Position numbers and translations under genes: made by a program
Notes under the pieces: generated by a model
What the model saw: only the letters and a program-made list of their open reading frames with translations
Database searches by the model: none
What the model was told of the DNA's origin: nothing
Shown here: positions 26,001 to 34,364 of the stretch, piece after piece
How the letters are laid out: every line of letters starts with the position of its first letter
Position numbering within the stretch: position 1 is the first letter of the stretch
Origin: CAZSHG01 sp964459995
GTDB lineage: Bacteria; UBP14; UBA6098
Length of the DNA: 64,000 nt
Direction of reading: 5' to 3'
Assembly (NCBI GenBank): GCA_964459995.1
Contig: CAYWOR010000012.1
Span: forward strand, 24,135 to 88,134

Positions 26001-26252
26001 ATGTGCCTCGCTTACCCGGGAAAAATTGTCTCTATTGCCGAAACGCGCGCCGAGGTGGATTTCGGCGGGTTCACAAAATCGGTTAACATGATGCTTATGC
26101 CGGACGCCAAAGCAGGCGAGTATGTCCTCGTGCACGCCGGTTTCGCAATCGCAAAAACCACCGAAGAGGACGCGATCGAGACTTTGGAAGCGCTCAAAAG
26201 CGTCTATGACGCCGCTTACGATATCCCCACTCCGGAACCCCCCTCCGACTGA
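26001..26252 (+). CDS. hypC: HypC/HybG/HupF family hydrogenase maturation chaperone
   Basis: 83 residues. Begins MCLAYPGKIVSI, the family signature in which Cys2 binds iron during Fe(CN)2CO assembly together with HypD. An OB-like barrel follows (AEVDFGGFTKSVNMMLMPDA, YVLVHAGFAIAK). Length is normal. It lies alone, between the PorE-like gene (1 nt gap) and ribD (1-nt overlap), with no other hyp or hydrogenase gene in the window. AGGA lies before the ATG. Either the hydrogenase genes are elsewhere or it has another job. Confidence 0.92.
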   Translation: MCLAYPGKIVSIAETRAEVDFGGFTKSVNMMLMPDAKAGEYVLVHAGFAIAKTTEEDAIETLEALKSVYDAAYDIPTPEPPSD

Positions 26253-27346
26253 TGGATTTCTCCAAATCGGATAAGCGCTTCATGCGGACAGCTCTTCGCT
26301 TAGGCGCGAAGGGCAAAGGCTCGGTCTTCCCGAATCCGCCGGTGGGCGCGGTTATCGTAAAAGATGGCGTGATTATCGGCTCTGGATGGCATCGCAAATG
26401 TGGGGAGATGCACGCCGAAACCTTCGCGATAGAGGATGCATTGGCCGCAGGACACGACCTTCGCGGCACGAGGATGTTCGTTAGTCTCGAACCCTGTTGC
26501 CATCATGGAAAAACACCGCCATGTGCCGATAAAATAATCTCTGCGGGCATATCTGCTGTAGATATTTCCTGTATCGACGATTGTGATTCGCGAGTTTGCG
26601 GGGCGGGAATCGAAAGGCTCAAATCCGCCGGCATAGAGGTTCGGACTGGGCTTCTCGATGAGGAGGGGCGCGAGCTTATCGAGCACTACATCGTCCAGAG
26701 GCGCGAGAACAGGGCCTTTCTATCGCTAAAGTGGGCCTCCAGCCTCGATGGCAGAATCGCCACGAAATGCGGCGACTCGAAGTGGATTTCCGGCGAAAAG
26801 GCGCGCAGATTCGCTCATATGCTTCGTTCAGAGCATTCGGCAGTAGCGGTGGGTTTTAACACGCTGATTGCCGACAACCCTTTATTGACCGTTCGCTCGG
26901 TAAAATCGCACCATAAACCTACTGCGGTTATTTTTGCGGGGAAACGGAGGATCCCGGAGGGTCTTGCGCTTTTCGAGAGCGTCGCGAGGGTAATCGTAGT
27001 CGATCCTTCGCCGGAGCAGAGCCGTTTCGGGGGTTCCGCGCTTGTCGAGACGCTGGATATCCCCATCAATAAGCCTTTCTGGGCAACACTTCTGAAAGAA
27101 ATTCCCAGAAGAGGTATTGGCTCTATTTTGGTTGAGGGTGGCGGTGGGATAATAACTTCGGCGCTAAAAGAGGGGCTCGTAGATAGAATTTACTGTGTGA
27201 TATCGCCGCAGATACTTGGCGAAGGCGTTTCCGCGGTGAACGACCTCGGGATTGGCAAGGTTAAGGACGCTTTACGATTAGACAATATTCGTCGCTTATA
27301 TTTAGGCGATGATGTAATGATTATCGGGAGGCCGAAAAAGTCTTAA
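26252..27346 (+). CDS. ribD: Bifunctional riboflavin deaminase-reductase
   Basis: Second and third steps of riboflavin synthesis: deamination of the pyrimidine, then NADPH reduction of its ribosyl chain. 364 residues. N-terminal cytidine-deaminase-like zinc site HAETFAIEDA with PCCHHGKTPPC; C-terminal dihydrofolate-reductase-like domain from about 150 (LKWASSLDGRIATKCGDSKW, SILVEGGGGIITSAL). Both halves appear intact. Start ATG overlaps the hypC stop by one base. No FMN riboswitch and no other rib genes adjoin. Convergent with the ROK gene, 2 nt apart. Confidence 0.96.
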   Translation: MDFSKSDKRFMRTALRLGAKGKGSVFPNPPVGAVIVKDGVIIGSGWHRKCGEMHAETFAIEDALAAGHDLRGTRMFVSLEPCCHHGKTPPCADKIISAGISAVDISCIDDCDSRVCGAGIERLKSAGIEVRTGLLDEEGRELIEHYIVQRRENRAFLSLKWASSLDGRIATKCGDSKWISGEKARRFAHMLRSEHSAVAVGFNTLIADNPLLTVRSVKSHHKPTAVIFAGKRRIPEGLALFESVARVIVVDPSPEQSRFGGSALVETLDIPINKPFWATLLKEIPRRGIGSILVEGGGGIITSALKEGLVDRIYCVISPQILGEGVSAVNDLGIGKVKDALRLDNIRRLYLGDDVMIIGRPKKS

Positions 27347-27348
27347 GG

Positions 27349-28302
27349 CTACAGCACAAGAGCCGCCGCGCCCACAACACCCGTCCACTGGCCGCATTCC
27401 GCAAAATCTATCCGACAACTTTTAAAATGCGCTTTAAAAGCCCTTCGCGAGGCTTCGCGCCGAATCGGCTCCAGCAAAAGTTCATCGCCCCATTCGGTCA
27501 TTCCGCCCGCCAAGAGCAGGCAAGCTGGATTAAATAGGTTGATTAGGTTCGCAATTCCCGCGCCGAGCATCTTCGCGACCTCGCGTGCGATAACCAAAGC
27601 GGTTTCGTCGCCATCTTTCGCGGCAATGCCCACCATTTGGGCATCTAACGAATCGAAACTGCCGTCCATCAGCTCCCAAATCAAAGAGCCTTTGTCGATT
27701 TTTAGAAGCTCCCATGCGCGTGCGGAGATTCCTGTAGAACCAGCATAGGCCTCCAAACAGCCTCTATTGCCACATTTGCAAACGCGGCCATTGACATCGA
27801 CCGTCATATGGCCTATTTCGGCGGCTCCGCCCCAAACGCCGTGGAGAATCTTGCCGTCGATGATAATTCCGCCGCCAACACCGGTTCCGAGTGTAATAAG
27901 AACTAATGGGCTTTGGCCTTGAAACTTGCCCCAACGGTATTCGGCCAACGCCGCCAGATTAGCATCGTTGTCTATTTTGGAGGGCACTCCAAGATTTTCC
28001 GCGAAGAGCATTCCGAGATTTGTTCCGCCCCAGCCGCGAAGGTTTGGTGCGGCGCGGACAATCCCCTCCGGATGCTCTATTGCTCCCGGAAAGCCTATTC
28101 CCACGCCGCAAATGTTGTCGAGCGAGGTGGAGTTGTCTTCGAGAAACTCGACGGCGTAATCGCTGATTATGCCGACAGAGGGCAACGGCGGGCTGTTCGG
28201 CGTAAATTCCATTGTTGAGGCGAGGATTTGGCCTTCGGAATCGACCAGCCCGAATTTCACGTTCGTGCCGCCGATATCTATACCCAGAGCGGTTTTATTC
28301 AT
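27349..28302 (-). CDS. ROK family sugar kinase (glucokinase-like)
   Basis: Phosphorylates glucose or a related hexose. 317 residues. Seen: ATP phosphate loop GIDIGGTNVKFG at the N-terminus, GVGIGFPGAIE, DNDANLAALAEYRWG with the catalytic Asp, LGTGVGGGIIIDG, and the ROK zinc motif VCKCGNRGCLEAYAG preceded by GHMTVD. Start ATG 28302 is chosen because it gives MNKTALGIDIGG and overlaps the upstream stop (28295) by 8 nt, fitting a coupled operon. Repressor-type ROK proteins are excluded because there is no N-terminal helix-turn-helix. Specificity for glucose is a family-level guess. Confidence 0.92.
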   Translation of the reverse strand: MNKTALGIDIGGTNVKFGLVDSEGQILASTMEFTPNSPPLPSVGIISDYAVEFLEDNSTSLDNICGVGIGFPGAIEHPEGIVRAAPNLRGWGGTNLGMLFAENLGVPSKIDNDANLAALAEYRWGKFQGQSPLVLITLGTGVGGGIIIDGKILHGVWGGAAEIGHMTVDVNGRVCKCGNRGCLEAYAGSTGISARAWELLKIDKGSLIWELMDGSFDSLDAQMVGIAAKDGDETALVIAREVAKMLGAGIANLINLFNPACLLLAGGMTEWGDELLLEPIRREASRRAFKAHFKSCRIDFAECGQWTGVVGAAALVL

Positions 28303-29881
28303 CGCGATATTCCAGTTTGACAGTTGCGAAAGGCACCCACGGTCCGAGATGCTCTTTTGGGAGGTCTGCGAGAGGGCCTGTGTTGCAGGGAAGATTGCCG
28401 TAGCGTCCGGAGCGGAAGGCATGAAGTTCCTGGCTTAGTTCGACCGTGACATTCGTTTTTGCGAAACGCTTTCCGAGGTCTTCTAAATCTTTCGCGCCGA
28501 AAAGAACGATAAGTCTGTCTGAAAGTCGTTTCCAGAGAAACTGCGCGCGTGCGATTGCCAGCGTGTCGGTGCCGTGTTCGAAATCTGCGGCATGACCGAC
28601 AATAGAAAGCCGAAGTTCGCCCCCCGCTTTCGATAAGAAATCTATTCGGCGCACAACCGGTTCCATAGCGGTTTCCCAGTGGCCGAAGGGTTCGACTTTG
28701 TCGATCGCAAAGTTTATCATCGGAATGATTCCGAGCTCGTAATATCCTGCGGATTTGTTTATTTTAAGCGTGCGCCAGGGGGATTGCTCGACATTCAGCG
28801 AGTTGCGCCATAACATCATCGAAAAATCGATGTCGCCGGGCAGAAGTATGAAGTTCGTATCGAGTGGGTCGATTTCGAGCCTGCCCGGGTATTCGCCATT
28901 GCCGCGGGCTACTGGGAATTGACGGCCGCCGAAGCGCGAAATAATGCGATAGGCGCGTGTTTCGGAGGGAATATCCGCACCGAGGGCGATGTTTATTTTC
29001 GGGGCGCGGTAGTCCTCCGGTTGAACCCATAGGAGGCCTCGATTGTTGGGTTGTGGGCCGCAAAAGCCCAACTGGAGGTCGATTATCATCTCGCCCTTTT
29101 TCGCGTTGCCGCCATGGACGGCCACGAGGCGCGAATCGTCCTTCCAATTCATCTCTTTACGGAATTTCGCGACAACTGTTTCGATGCGGTTATAAGCTTC
29201 AACAGCGGGGACATCGAGAAGGCCGGAGGCGAAAAGGAGGTTCAAATCGGGGTTACGTGTTAGAATTTCCGCAAGCTTTTTGCCGTCGTTTTCCGCGATA
29301 TTGCGGAATCCGCGCCGCCAATAGGGCAGTTCTGCACTGGAAACTACCACTCGCGGTGACCAGTCGGAAACTGTCGGAATAAGCTCTACGCGCGAATCGT
29401 ATTGCCCCGCAGAATCAAAATAAGCCTGTGCGTAGTCGTAGCCGTCGAGGGTTGCGGAGACTTTCAGTCCCATCTGCGGATGGCGCAATAAAAGGACTTC
29501 TCGCACCGCCATCGCGCGTTTTGTGGCGAGTTCGCGTCCGACCGCAGGTGAATCTATATTGTCTATAGATGGGGAATAATATCCTCGTATTTCGCAATGA
29601 ACGTCAGGATTTTGCACAAGGCAATCGGCGAAATAGCGCAATATTCGCCTGTATGACGGGTCAAGCTCGGAGCTTTCGGATTCAAAAAATATAACTCGCG
29701 GGTAAAAAGAGCCTGCCCATGCAATATTCACACCCGAATAATCTATTGACTTTTGTGTTATATCAAGTGTTGGATTAAGCGGTGGTTTTGGCAAGGTATC
29801 TGGAAAGAAGAGAGTGTCCTCCGCGAGGCCTGTGAGGGCAATTAGAAAAATAAGAATCACTAATGTTTCTCTAAATTTCAT
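28295..29881 (-). CDS. Periplasmic protein with tandem OmpA-like domains
   Basis: 528 residues with signal peptide (MKFRETLVILIFLIALTGLA). Three segments resemble OmpA C-terminal domains: about 60-150 (FFESESSELDPSYRRILRYF, CEIRGYYSPS, ATKRAMAVREVLL), a weak one at about 195-265 (EILTRNPDLNLLFASGLLD) and about 390-475 (NFAIDKVEPFGHWETAMEPV, LSIVGHAADFEHGTDTLAIA). The peptidoglycan-binding Asp/Arg set is only partly kept, so binding may be lost in some copies. No beta-barrel is obvious. It lies between the nitrilase (11-nt overlap) and the ROK kinase (8-nt overlap). Function unknown. Confidence 0.7.
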   Translation of the reverse strand: MKFRETLVILIFLIALTGLAEDTLFFPDTLPKPPLNPTLDITQKSIDYSGVNIAWAGSFYPRVIFFESESSELDPSYRRILRYFADCLVQNPDVHCEIRGYYSPSIDNIDSPAVGRELATKRAMAVREVLLLRHPQMGLKVSATLDGYDYAQAYFDSAGQYDSRVELIPTVSDWSPRVVVSSAELPYWRRGFRNIAENDGKKLAEILTRNPDLNLLFASGLLDVPAVEAYNRIETVVAKFRKEMNWKDDSRLVAVHGGNAKKGEMIIDLQLGFCGPQPNNRGLLWVQPEDYRAPKINIALGADIPSETRAYRIISRFGGRQFPVARGNGEYPGRLEIDPLDTNFILLPGDIDFSMMLWRNSLNVEQSPWRTLKINKSAGYYELGIIPMINFAIDKVEPFGHWETAMEPVVRRIDFLSKAGGELRLSIVGHAADFEHGTDTLAIARAQFLWKRLSDRLIVLFGAKDLEDLGKRFAKTNVTVELSQELHAFRSGRYGNLPCNTGPLADLPKEHLGPWVPFATVKLEYRDE

Positions 29882-30659
29882 ATAAATCCGGCCTCCTGTC
29901 TTCGAGGACGTGATTTCTTTGCGTTACGAATTTTGCGCGGGCTTGGGCCGGATCGATTTCGAAAACCCGAACACATTCCTCGTCCGGGGCGAACTCGCAA
30001 AGGACCTCGCCCATTGGTGAATATGCGACGCTTTGGCCGGTGAAATCGAGACGTGTCCCTGCGCGCTCTTCGGTGCCGATTCGGTTTGAGACTACTATAA
30101 ACATGCGGTTCGAGACAGCGTGGGCGTAGGAAGCCCTCTGGCAGAAGGGTAGAACGAGGTTAGTGCAATGGCAAACAATGTCAGCGCCTTTGAGAGCGAG
30201 GGTGCGGTAGCTTTCGGGGAAAATCCAGTCGAAACAAATCATAATTCCAACCTTCGCGCCGCGGAATTCTATCGCCTCGAAAGGTTTATCGCCTGGCACA
30301 AACATTGTTTTTTCACGGTCGAACAGGTGGATTTTGCGGTAATTGTGCCCCTTGCCATCGGGCATAATGAACATGGCCGAGTTGAAAAAGCCCTCCGGCG
30401 CAAGTTCCGGATATCCCGCGATAAAAGCGGCGTTGTGTTTTTTAGCTAACTCGTGGATAAAACTGCCGGTGATTCCCTTCTTAAAAGGTTCAGCGAAGTG
30501 CGCAAGCTCGTCGGCGGTCTCGAACAGATATCCTGTGGCGAAAAGCTCCGGTAGAACGAAAAGATCGGCCTCGATATTTTCCGTGAGCGTTGCAACTCGC
30601 TTTAGGTTCTTTTCGACCTCTCCGAATTCGGGATTATATTGCAAGATTGCTATTTTCAT
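29871..30659 (-). CDS. Carbon-nitrogen hydrolase (nitrilase superfamily)
   Basis: Cytosolic amidase/N-carbamoylase-type enzyme, 262 residues. The Glu-Lys-Cys triad is visible: Glu in VLPELFATGY (about 39), Lys in YRKIHLFD (about 110), Cys in IMICFDWIFPE (about 142). The substrate could be omega-amides, beta-ureidopropionate or similar; the sequence does not decide. Start ATG 30659 lies 15 nt downstream of the class II aldolase stop, and the end overlaps the next gene by 11 nt, so the four genes 27349-31256 look like one transcript. Confidence 0.9.
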   Translation of the reverse strand: MKIAILQYNPEFGEVEKNLKRVATLTENIEADLFVLPELFATGYLFETADELAHFAEPFKKGITGSFIHELAKKHNAAFIAGYPELAPEGFFNSAMFIMPDGKGHNYRKIHLFDREKTMFVPGDKPFEAIEFRGAKVGIMICFDWIFPESYRTLALKGADIVCHCTNLVLPFCQRASYAHAVSNRMFIVVSNRIGTEERAGTRLDFTGQSVAYSPMGEVLCEFAPDEECVRVFEIDPAQARAKFVTQRNHVLEDRRPDLYEI

Positions 30660-30674
30660 TTCAGAATTCTCCGT

Positions 30675-31256
30675 TTACAGATTTGCACCGGCGTAACTCG
30701 CCTTTAGTTGGACTTTGGCGGAATATTCCACCGCCTCGGCAACCATCACGGCTTTTTCAAGATTGTCCGCGAGGGCGACGATTCCGTGCCTCGGGATGAT
30801 AACAGCATCGATGCCGTTCGCGATATGCGGGGTTATAACCTCGGCAGATTCAATCGACGAGGGCGTCGCGAAATCGGTTACAACGACTCTTCCGAATTTC
30901 AAGCCGACCTCTGGAAGTAAATCCGCACGGAAAGCCTTTCCCGCGACAGTTAGAGCCACTGCATTAGCGCCGTGAACATGCACAACCGCACGAATATCCG
31001 GGCGAAGGGCGTAAACACGCAGATGCATGGGTAGCTCCGTAGTCGGAATGCCGCCATAAATCACTTTGCCGGACATATCTACACGAACTATCGCCTCTTC
31101 ACACAATTTGCCTTTGCAGACTCCGGCTGGTGTGATAAAAATTTCGTTACCGAGTCGGGCAGATATATTCCCTGCGCCACCCGGCATAACACCCTGCCTG
31201 TAAAGCCTTTCGCCGGCTGAGATTATCTCCGCGATTATGTCGTCGTGCTTAGTCAT
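30675..31256 (-). CDS. Class II aldolase/adducin family protein
   Basis: Zinc-dependent sugar-phosphate aldolase or epimerase fold (L-fuculose-1-phosphate aldolase / methylthioribulose-1-phosphate dehydratase group). 193 residues. Seen: GGAGNISAR (phosphate-binding loop), FITPAGVCKG, metal site HVHGANAVAL and a third His in IPRHGIVAL. ATG 31256 is taken as the start; a TTG two codons upstream is possible. First gene of the minus-strand run ending in the ROK kinase, so a carbohydrate role is likely. Together with the nitrilase it could belong to methionine salvage (MtnB with the omega-amidase), but no other mtn gene is present. Confidence 0.88.
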   Translation of the reverse strand: MTKHDDIIAEIISAGERLYRQGVMPGGAGNISARLGNEIFITPAGVCKGKLCEEAIVRVDMSGKVIYGGIPTTELPMHLRVYALRPDIRAVVHVHGANAVALTVAGKAFRADLLPEVGLKFGRVVVTDFATPSSIESAEVITPHIANGIDAVIIPRHGIVALADNLEKAVMVAEAVEYSAKVQLKASYAGANL

Positions 31257-31412
31257 AGTCAATCAATATATCGAAGCATTGAGATTTTGCAAATGTTAAA
31301 AAAACCTGACTCCTTCGGAACACATAATTTTAGGATTCAAATTGAATTGAACTAAAAGAGATGCTTTCGTATTTCGTTTTATCTGTCGCGACATATTTGT
31401 TAATAAATCTCC

Positions 31413-31442
31413 TTGACACTTTGTAAAATTGAACCTTATATT
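31413..31442 (+). promoter_or_regulatory. Sigma-70 type promoter of the envelope operon at 31.5-35.5 kb
   Basis: TTGACA (31413-31418), 17-nt spacer, TTATAT (31436-31441), or TATATT at 18 nt. A leader of about 60 nt then leads to AGGAGGGG just before ATG 31508, one of the strongest ribosome sites in the window. Confidence 0.6.
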
Positions 31443-31507
31443 ACACTGAAATATTTGCATTGGGTCGCAAAACAATTTTTTAACTTCTACCTCAGACAGG
31501 AGGGGAT

Positions 31508-33616
31508 ATGACATCGAGAAAACCCATGTTTTCGTGGGTTAGCTTTGTTATCCTGCTCGTTGTCCTTGTGAGTCTTTTCGTGATTTCATGCGAAATGACC
31601 CCGCAGGGACAGACAGCCGCCGCAAGGCAAAACCCCGGCACCGCTGTCGGACAACAGGAACAAGCCAAACCCGAAACGCCACAAGCGTCGGAAGCACAAC
31701 AACAAGAACAGAAAGAAACAGGGAAAGAAGAAAAAACTGTCGCCCAGAAGGACACACCTTCCGCGCCGGCAGGATTCGCAAAAATCGGCGAATGGCCCTG
31801 GATTATTCCGTTCAATACTTACAATTTCTACAACTACGGAAAAATCCTCGTGTCCGCCTACGAGTATCCCGACTGGCAGACTTGCGGCAAGCTTCAGAAA
31901 TTGAGAGTCCTTCCGGGGCATAACAACCAGACAATCAAACCCGCCGGATGTGACATTAACCTCGGCTACGATCTTTGCGGCAAACGCTATATCCACGGGG
32001 GTTCGGCGATAAACAAACGCGAAATCCACTGCCCGGGCAAAGAGTCTGTTTATCATGTCAGTTTCGACAGAAGGCATTACACCGATTCCTTCGTGTTCCG
32101 GCAGGATTCTGACAAGCCCAAAGCGCCGAAAGAACCCCATGTCGGCCATAAGGGCGATGTTGTCATCGAGTGCGATTCCTTCGTTTGGTGCGACACGACC
32201 GTATTCTGCGATACCCTCGATGTTGGGATCGCGCAGTTCCCGGTCGAGCGCGAGATGTTGCTGGTTGTAACACTGGATCACACAATTCCTCTGTCGGGCG
32301 CGAAAGTCCGTTGGACGTTTATGGATCCGAAGGGTGCGCGCTACGGTTATGGCAAAGAGAAAGCCGTTTCCGTCGATATTATCAAAGGCGCCGGCGTTCC
32401 GGAAGTTGCGGCTCAGCTCTCGCGCGATCAGATAATCACCGAATTCGGCAAGGGGCCGGTCTATCCTCAGCTTCCGCAGACGGTCGATGCTCTCGGCCCG
32501 AAATCGGGCGCGCCGGTGGACAAGATCGAAATCGCGCCGAACCAGTCATGGGTTCTCGTTCGCGGTTTCGAATCGGGTGTCAGCAAGGTTTTCGTGACAA
32601 TCGTTCATCCGCAGAACTACACCTTCCCGGGGATGGAATATGCAATCCGCTGGGTTAAGCCGATTCCGCCCGTGCACCCCGATTTCAATCTCCGCGTGAA
32701 CATCACGGAGGCGAGACCGGAACAGACCGATCCATATGTGTTCAATACTCAGCAGGATCAGCGCATCAAGTGGAAGATCGCTGTCGTCGATGAAACGGAT
32801 TATTACATCAACCCGGCAGATAACGGCATTATTCCCATCGAATATGCGGTTAATTACGATCTTCGCCTTCGCCGCGACCCGATTCAATGGGACAGCTCGA
32901 GGAATTGGAACGACTGCTATGCACTCTTCCTCGATCCCCAGACAGAACCCGATCCGGCAGCATTCCACATGAACCGGCTTATTTACGAATGCAAATATCA
33001 GAAGGCGATTCCCGCCGCCGAGCCTGTCGTTATCAACTATACACAGTTCGTAACGGCCAGCGGCAACACTTTCGCACATACTGGCTATTCGATTTTCAAG
33101 GCTCATCAGTCCACACATAACGCCAACGGCGGATATAACAAGAACTGGGGCGATGTCTGCTACTGGCTTGCACAGCAGAAAGCGGTTGACGTTAGCCTTC
33201 GCTATGTCGAGTGCGACACCTTCCGTTGCGGTAACCGTTGGAACCATATCTCCGACGAATCAATCACTCTCGAGTTCAAGCCGGGCGATGAAATCGGAAT
33301 TTCGGGCCTTCAGGTCGAATATCTCGGCACGACGAAAGATGGCTACCAGCAGGTTCAGCTAACGAACACCGGTTCCGATCCTGTGTATGAGGTCTATCTT
33401 GAGAAACCGGACGGCAGGAAGCGCGCTATCGCTCATATGATCCCCGGACAGGACGCCGGAGCGGCGGCTTCGATAACCATTTGGGAAGCCTACGGCATGA
33501 ACGCCAAGGAGAATCTGCCGATTCAGCGCGGCGACTGGATTTGGTATTACGTTTACTCGATCGATAACGTCGCCAGACCTGTTGTCGCTCAGCAGAAAAG
33601 GGTTCGTGTTCAGTAG
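31508..33616 (+). CDS. Large lipoprotein of unknown function
   Basis: 702 residues, no family recognised. Signal helix FSWVSFVILLVVLVSLFVIS with lipobox VISC (Cys28), then a disordered Gln/Glu/Ala/Pro-rich linker to about residue 85, then a long beta-rich body with many aromatic residues. About a dozen cysteines occur in pairs (for example WCDTTVFCDTL, VECDTFRCGNRW), suggesting disulphides or metal sites outside the cytoplasm. The C-terminal region (about 590-700) looks like a beta-sandwich (LEFKPGDEIGISGLQVEYLG). Strong promoter and ribosome site point to high expression. First gene of a three-gene operon; its end overlaps the next gene. Confidence 0.75.
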   Translation: MTSRKPMFSWVSFVILLVVLVSLFVISCEMTPQGQTAAARQNPGTAVGQQEQAKPETPQASEAQQQEQKETGKEEKTVAQKDTPSAPAGFAKIGEWPWIIPFNTYNFYNYGKILVSAYEYPDWQTCGKLQKLRVLPGHNNQTIKPAGCDINLGYDLCGKRYIHGGSAINKREIHCPGKESVYHVSFDRRHYTDSFVFRQDSDKPKAPKEPHVGHKGDVVIECDSFVWCDTTVFCDTLDVGIAQFPVEREMLLVVTLDHTIPLSGAKVRWTFMDPKGARYGYGKEKAVSVDIIKGAGVPEVAAQLSRDQIITEFGKGPVYPQLPQTVDALGPKSGAPVDKIEIAPNQSWVLVRGFESGVSKVFVTIVHPQNYTFPGMEYAIRWVKPIPPVHPDFNLRVNITEARPEQTDPYVFNTQQDQRIKWKIAVVDETDYYINPADNGIIPIEYAVNYDLRLRRDPIQWDSSRNWNDCYALFLDPQTEPDPAAFHMNRLIYECKYQKAIPAAEPVVINYTQFVTASGNTFAHTGYSIFKAHQSTHNANGGYNKNWGDVCYWLAQQKAVDVSLRYVECDTFRCGNRWNHISDESITLEFKPGDEIGISGLQVEYLGTTKDGYQQVQLTNTGSDPVYEVYLEKPDGRKRAIAHMIPGQDAGAAASITIWEAYGMNAKENLPIQRGDWIWYYVYSIDNVARPVVAQQKRVRVQ

Positions 33617-34364
33617 AACATCAACAACCATCCTTTTTCTAACCATTACCGGCCTGCTTTTATGCGGGCCGGTATTCGGTTCTGAGATTCAACGATGGCC
33701 TATCGAAAAATCCCTTTACGGCGCCAATGAGGACCATATTAAGGGGGACGTTTTCAGAGTCGTCGTGAGTTATACGAACCTTACTGCAGACAGTTTACGA
33801 GACGCCGTGGGGATTATTTACTATCCCGACGGCGTTTTTCCATATCGGGACAAACTATATCAGCGACAACTTACTAAAGGACCGTGGCCGGGGCATTTTG
33901 TGGACGAAAAACGTTCGCTGATCCGTTTTGAACTTGGATCCGGCCTTAAACGCGACTACAACGAGTTTTTTTCCTATTTTGAAGCGGACATCTACGGCAG
34001 TTTTGATTTCGATTATTCGATTGAATGGACGGACGTTTCGGGATTGCGTCGAAGGGTTACGAAGAATAATCAGGAAATCGTTATACCGGACTCTATCGAG
34101 ATTGCCGAGATTCCGGTGGTTCAAACGAAAACTCTTCGTAGCTATGGACTTACGATTCCTCTTTTGATCGCCCTCGGAATTTTAATTTTCGCAATCGGTT
34201 GCGGAATTGGACTAATTTTTCGGAAAAGAAAACAGACAATTGAACACCTTCCTGAGCCGGGACTAAATGAGCTTATCGATAAATTCGAGCGCGAGAACGC
34301 CGAGCTTCGAGAGCTTATCGCACAGGAAGCACGAAAACTCGACGATGCCAACGGGAATGCATAA
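33606..34364 (+). CDS. Single-span membrane protein, unknown, related to the next gene
   Basis: About 252 residues. Signal peptide (TTILFLTITGLLLCGPVFG), periplasmic beta domain at about 20-175 with the motif YYPDGVFPYRD and YGSFDFDYSIEW, one membrane helix (LTIPLLIALGILIFAIGCGIG), then a short charged cytoplasmic coiled coil (IDKFERENAELRELIAQEAR). GTG 33606 is chosen because AAAAGGG lies just upstream and it overlaps the previous stop by 11 nt; TTG 33582 is an alternative. The ectodomain shares the YPDGV-x-RD and YG-FDF patterns with the downstream protein. Ectodomain-helix-coiled coil suggests a complex spanning the membrane with the lipoprotein. Function unknown. Confidence 0.75.
   Translation: MFSRTSTTILFLTITGLLLCGPVFGSEIQRWPIEKSLYGANEDHIKGDVFRVVVSYTNLTADSLRDAVGIIYYPDGVFPYRDKLYQRQLTKGPWPGHFVDEKRSLIRFELGSGLKRDYNEFFSYFEADIYGSFDFDYSIEWTDVSGLRRRVTKNNQEIVIPDSIEIAEIPVVQTKTLRSYGLTIPLLIALGILIFAIGCGIGLIFRKRKQTIEHLPEPGLNELIDKFERENAELRELIAQEARKLDDANGNA

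Noticed and set aside
29871..31256. Class II aldolase plus nitrilase as a methionine salvage (mtnB plus omega-amidase) pair
   Set aside because: Motifs do not separate MtnB from other class II aldolases, and no mtnA, mtnK, mtnC or aminotransferase gene adjoins; left as general family calls.
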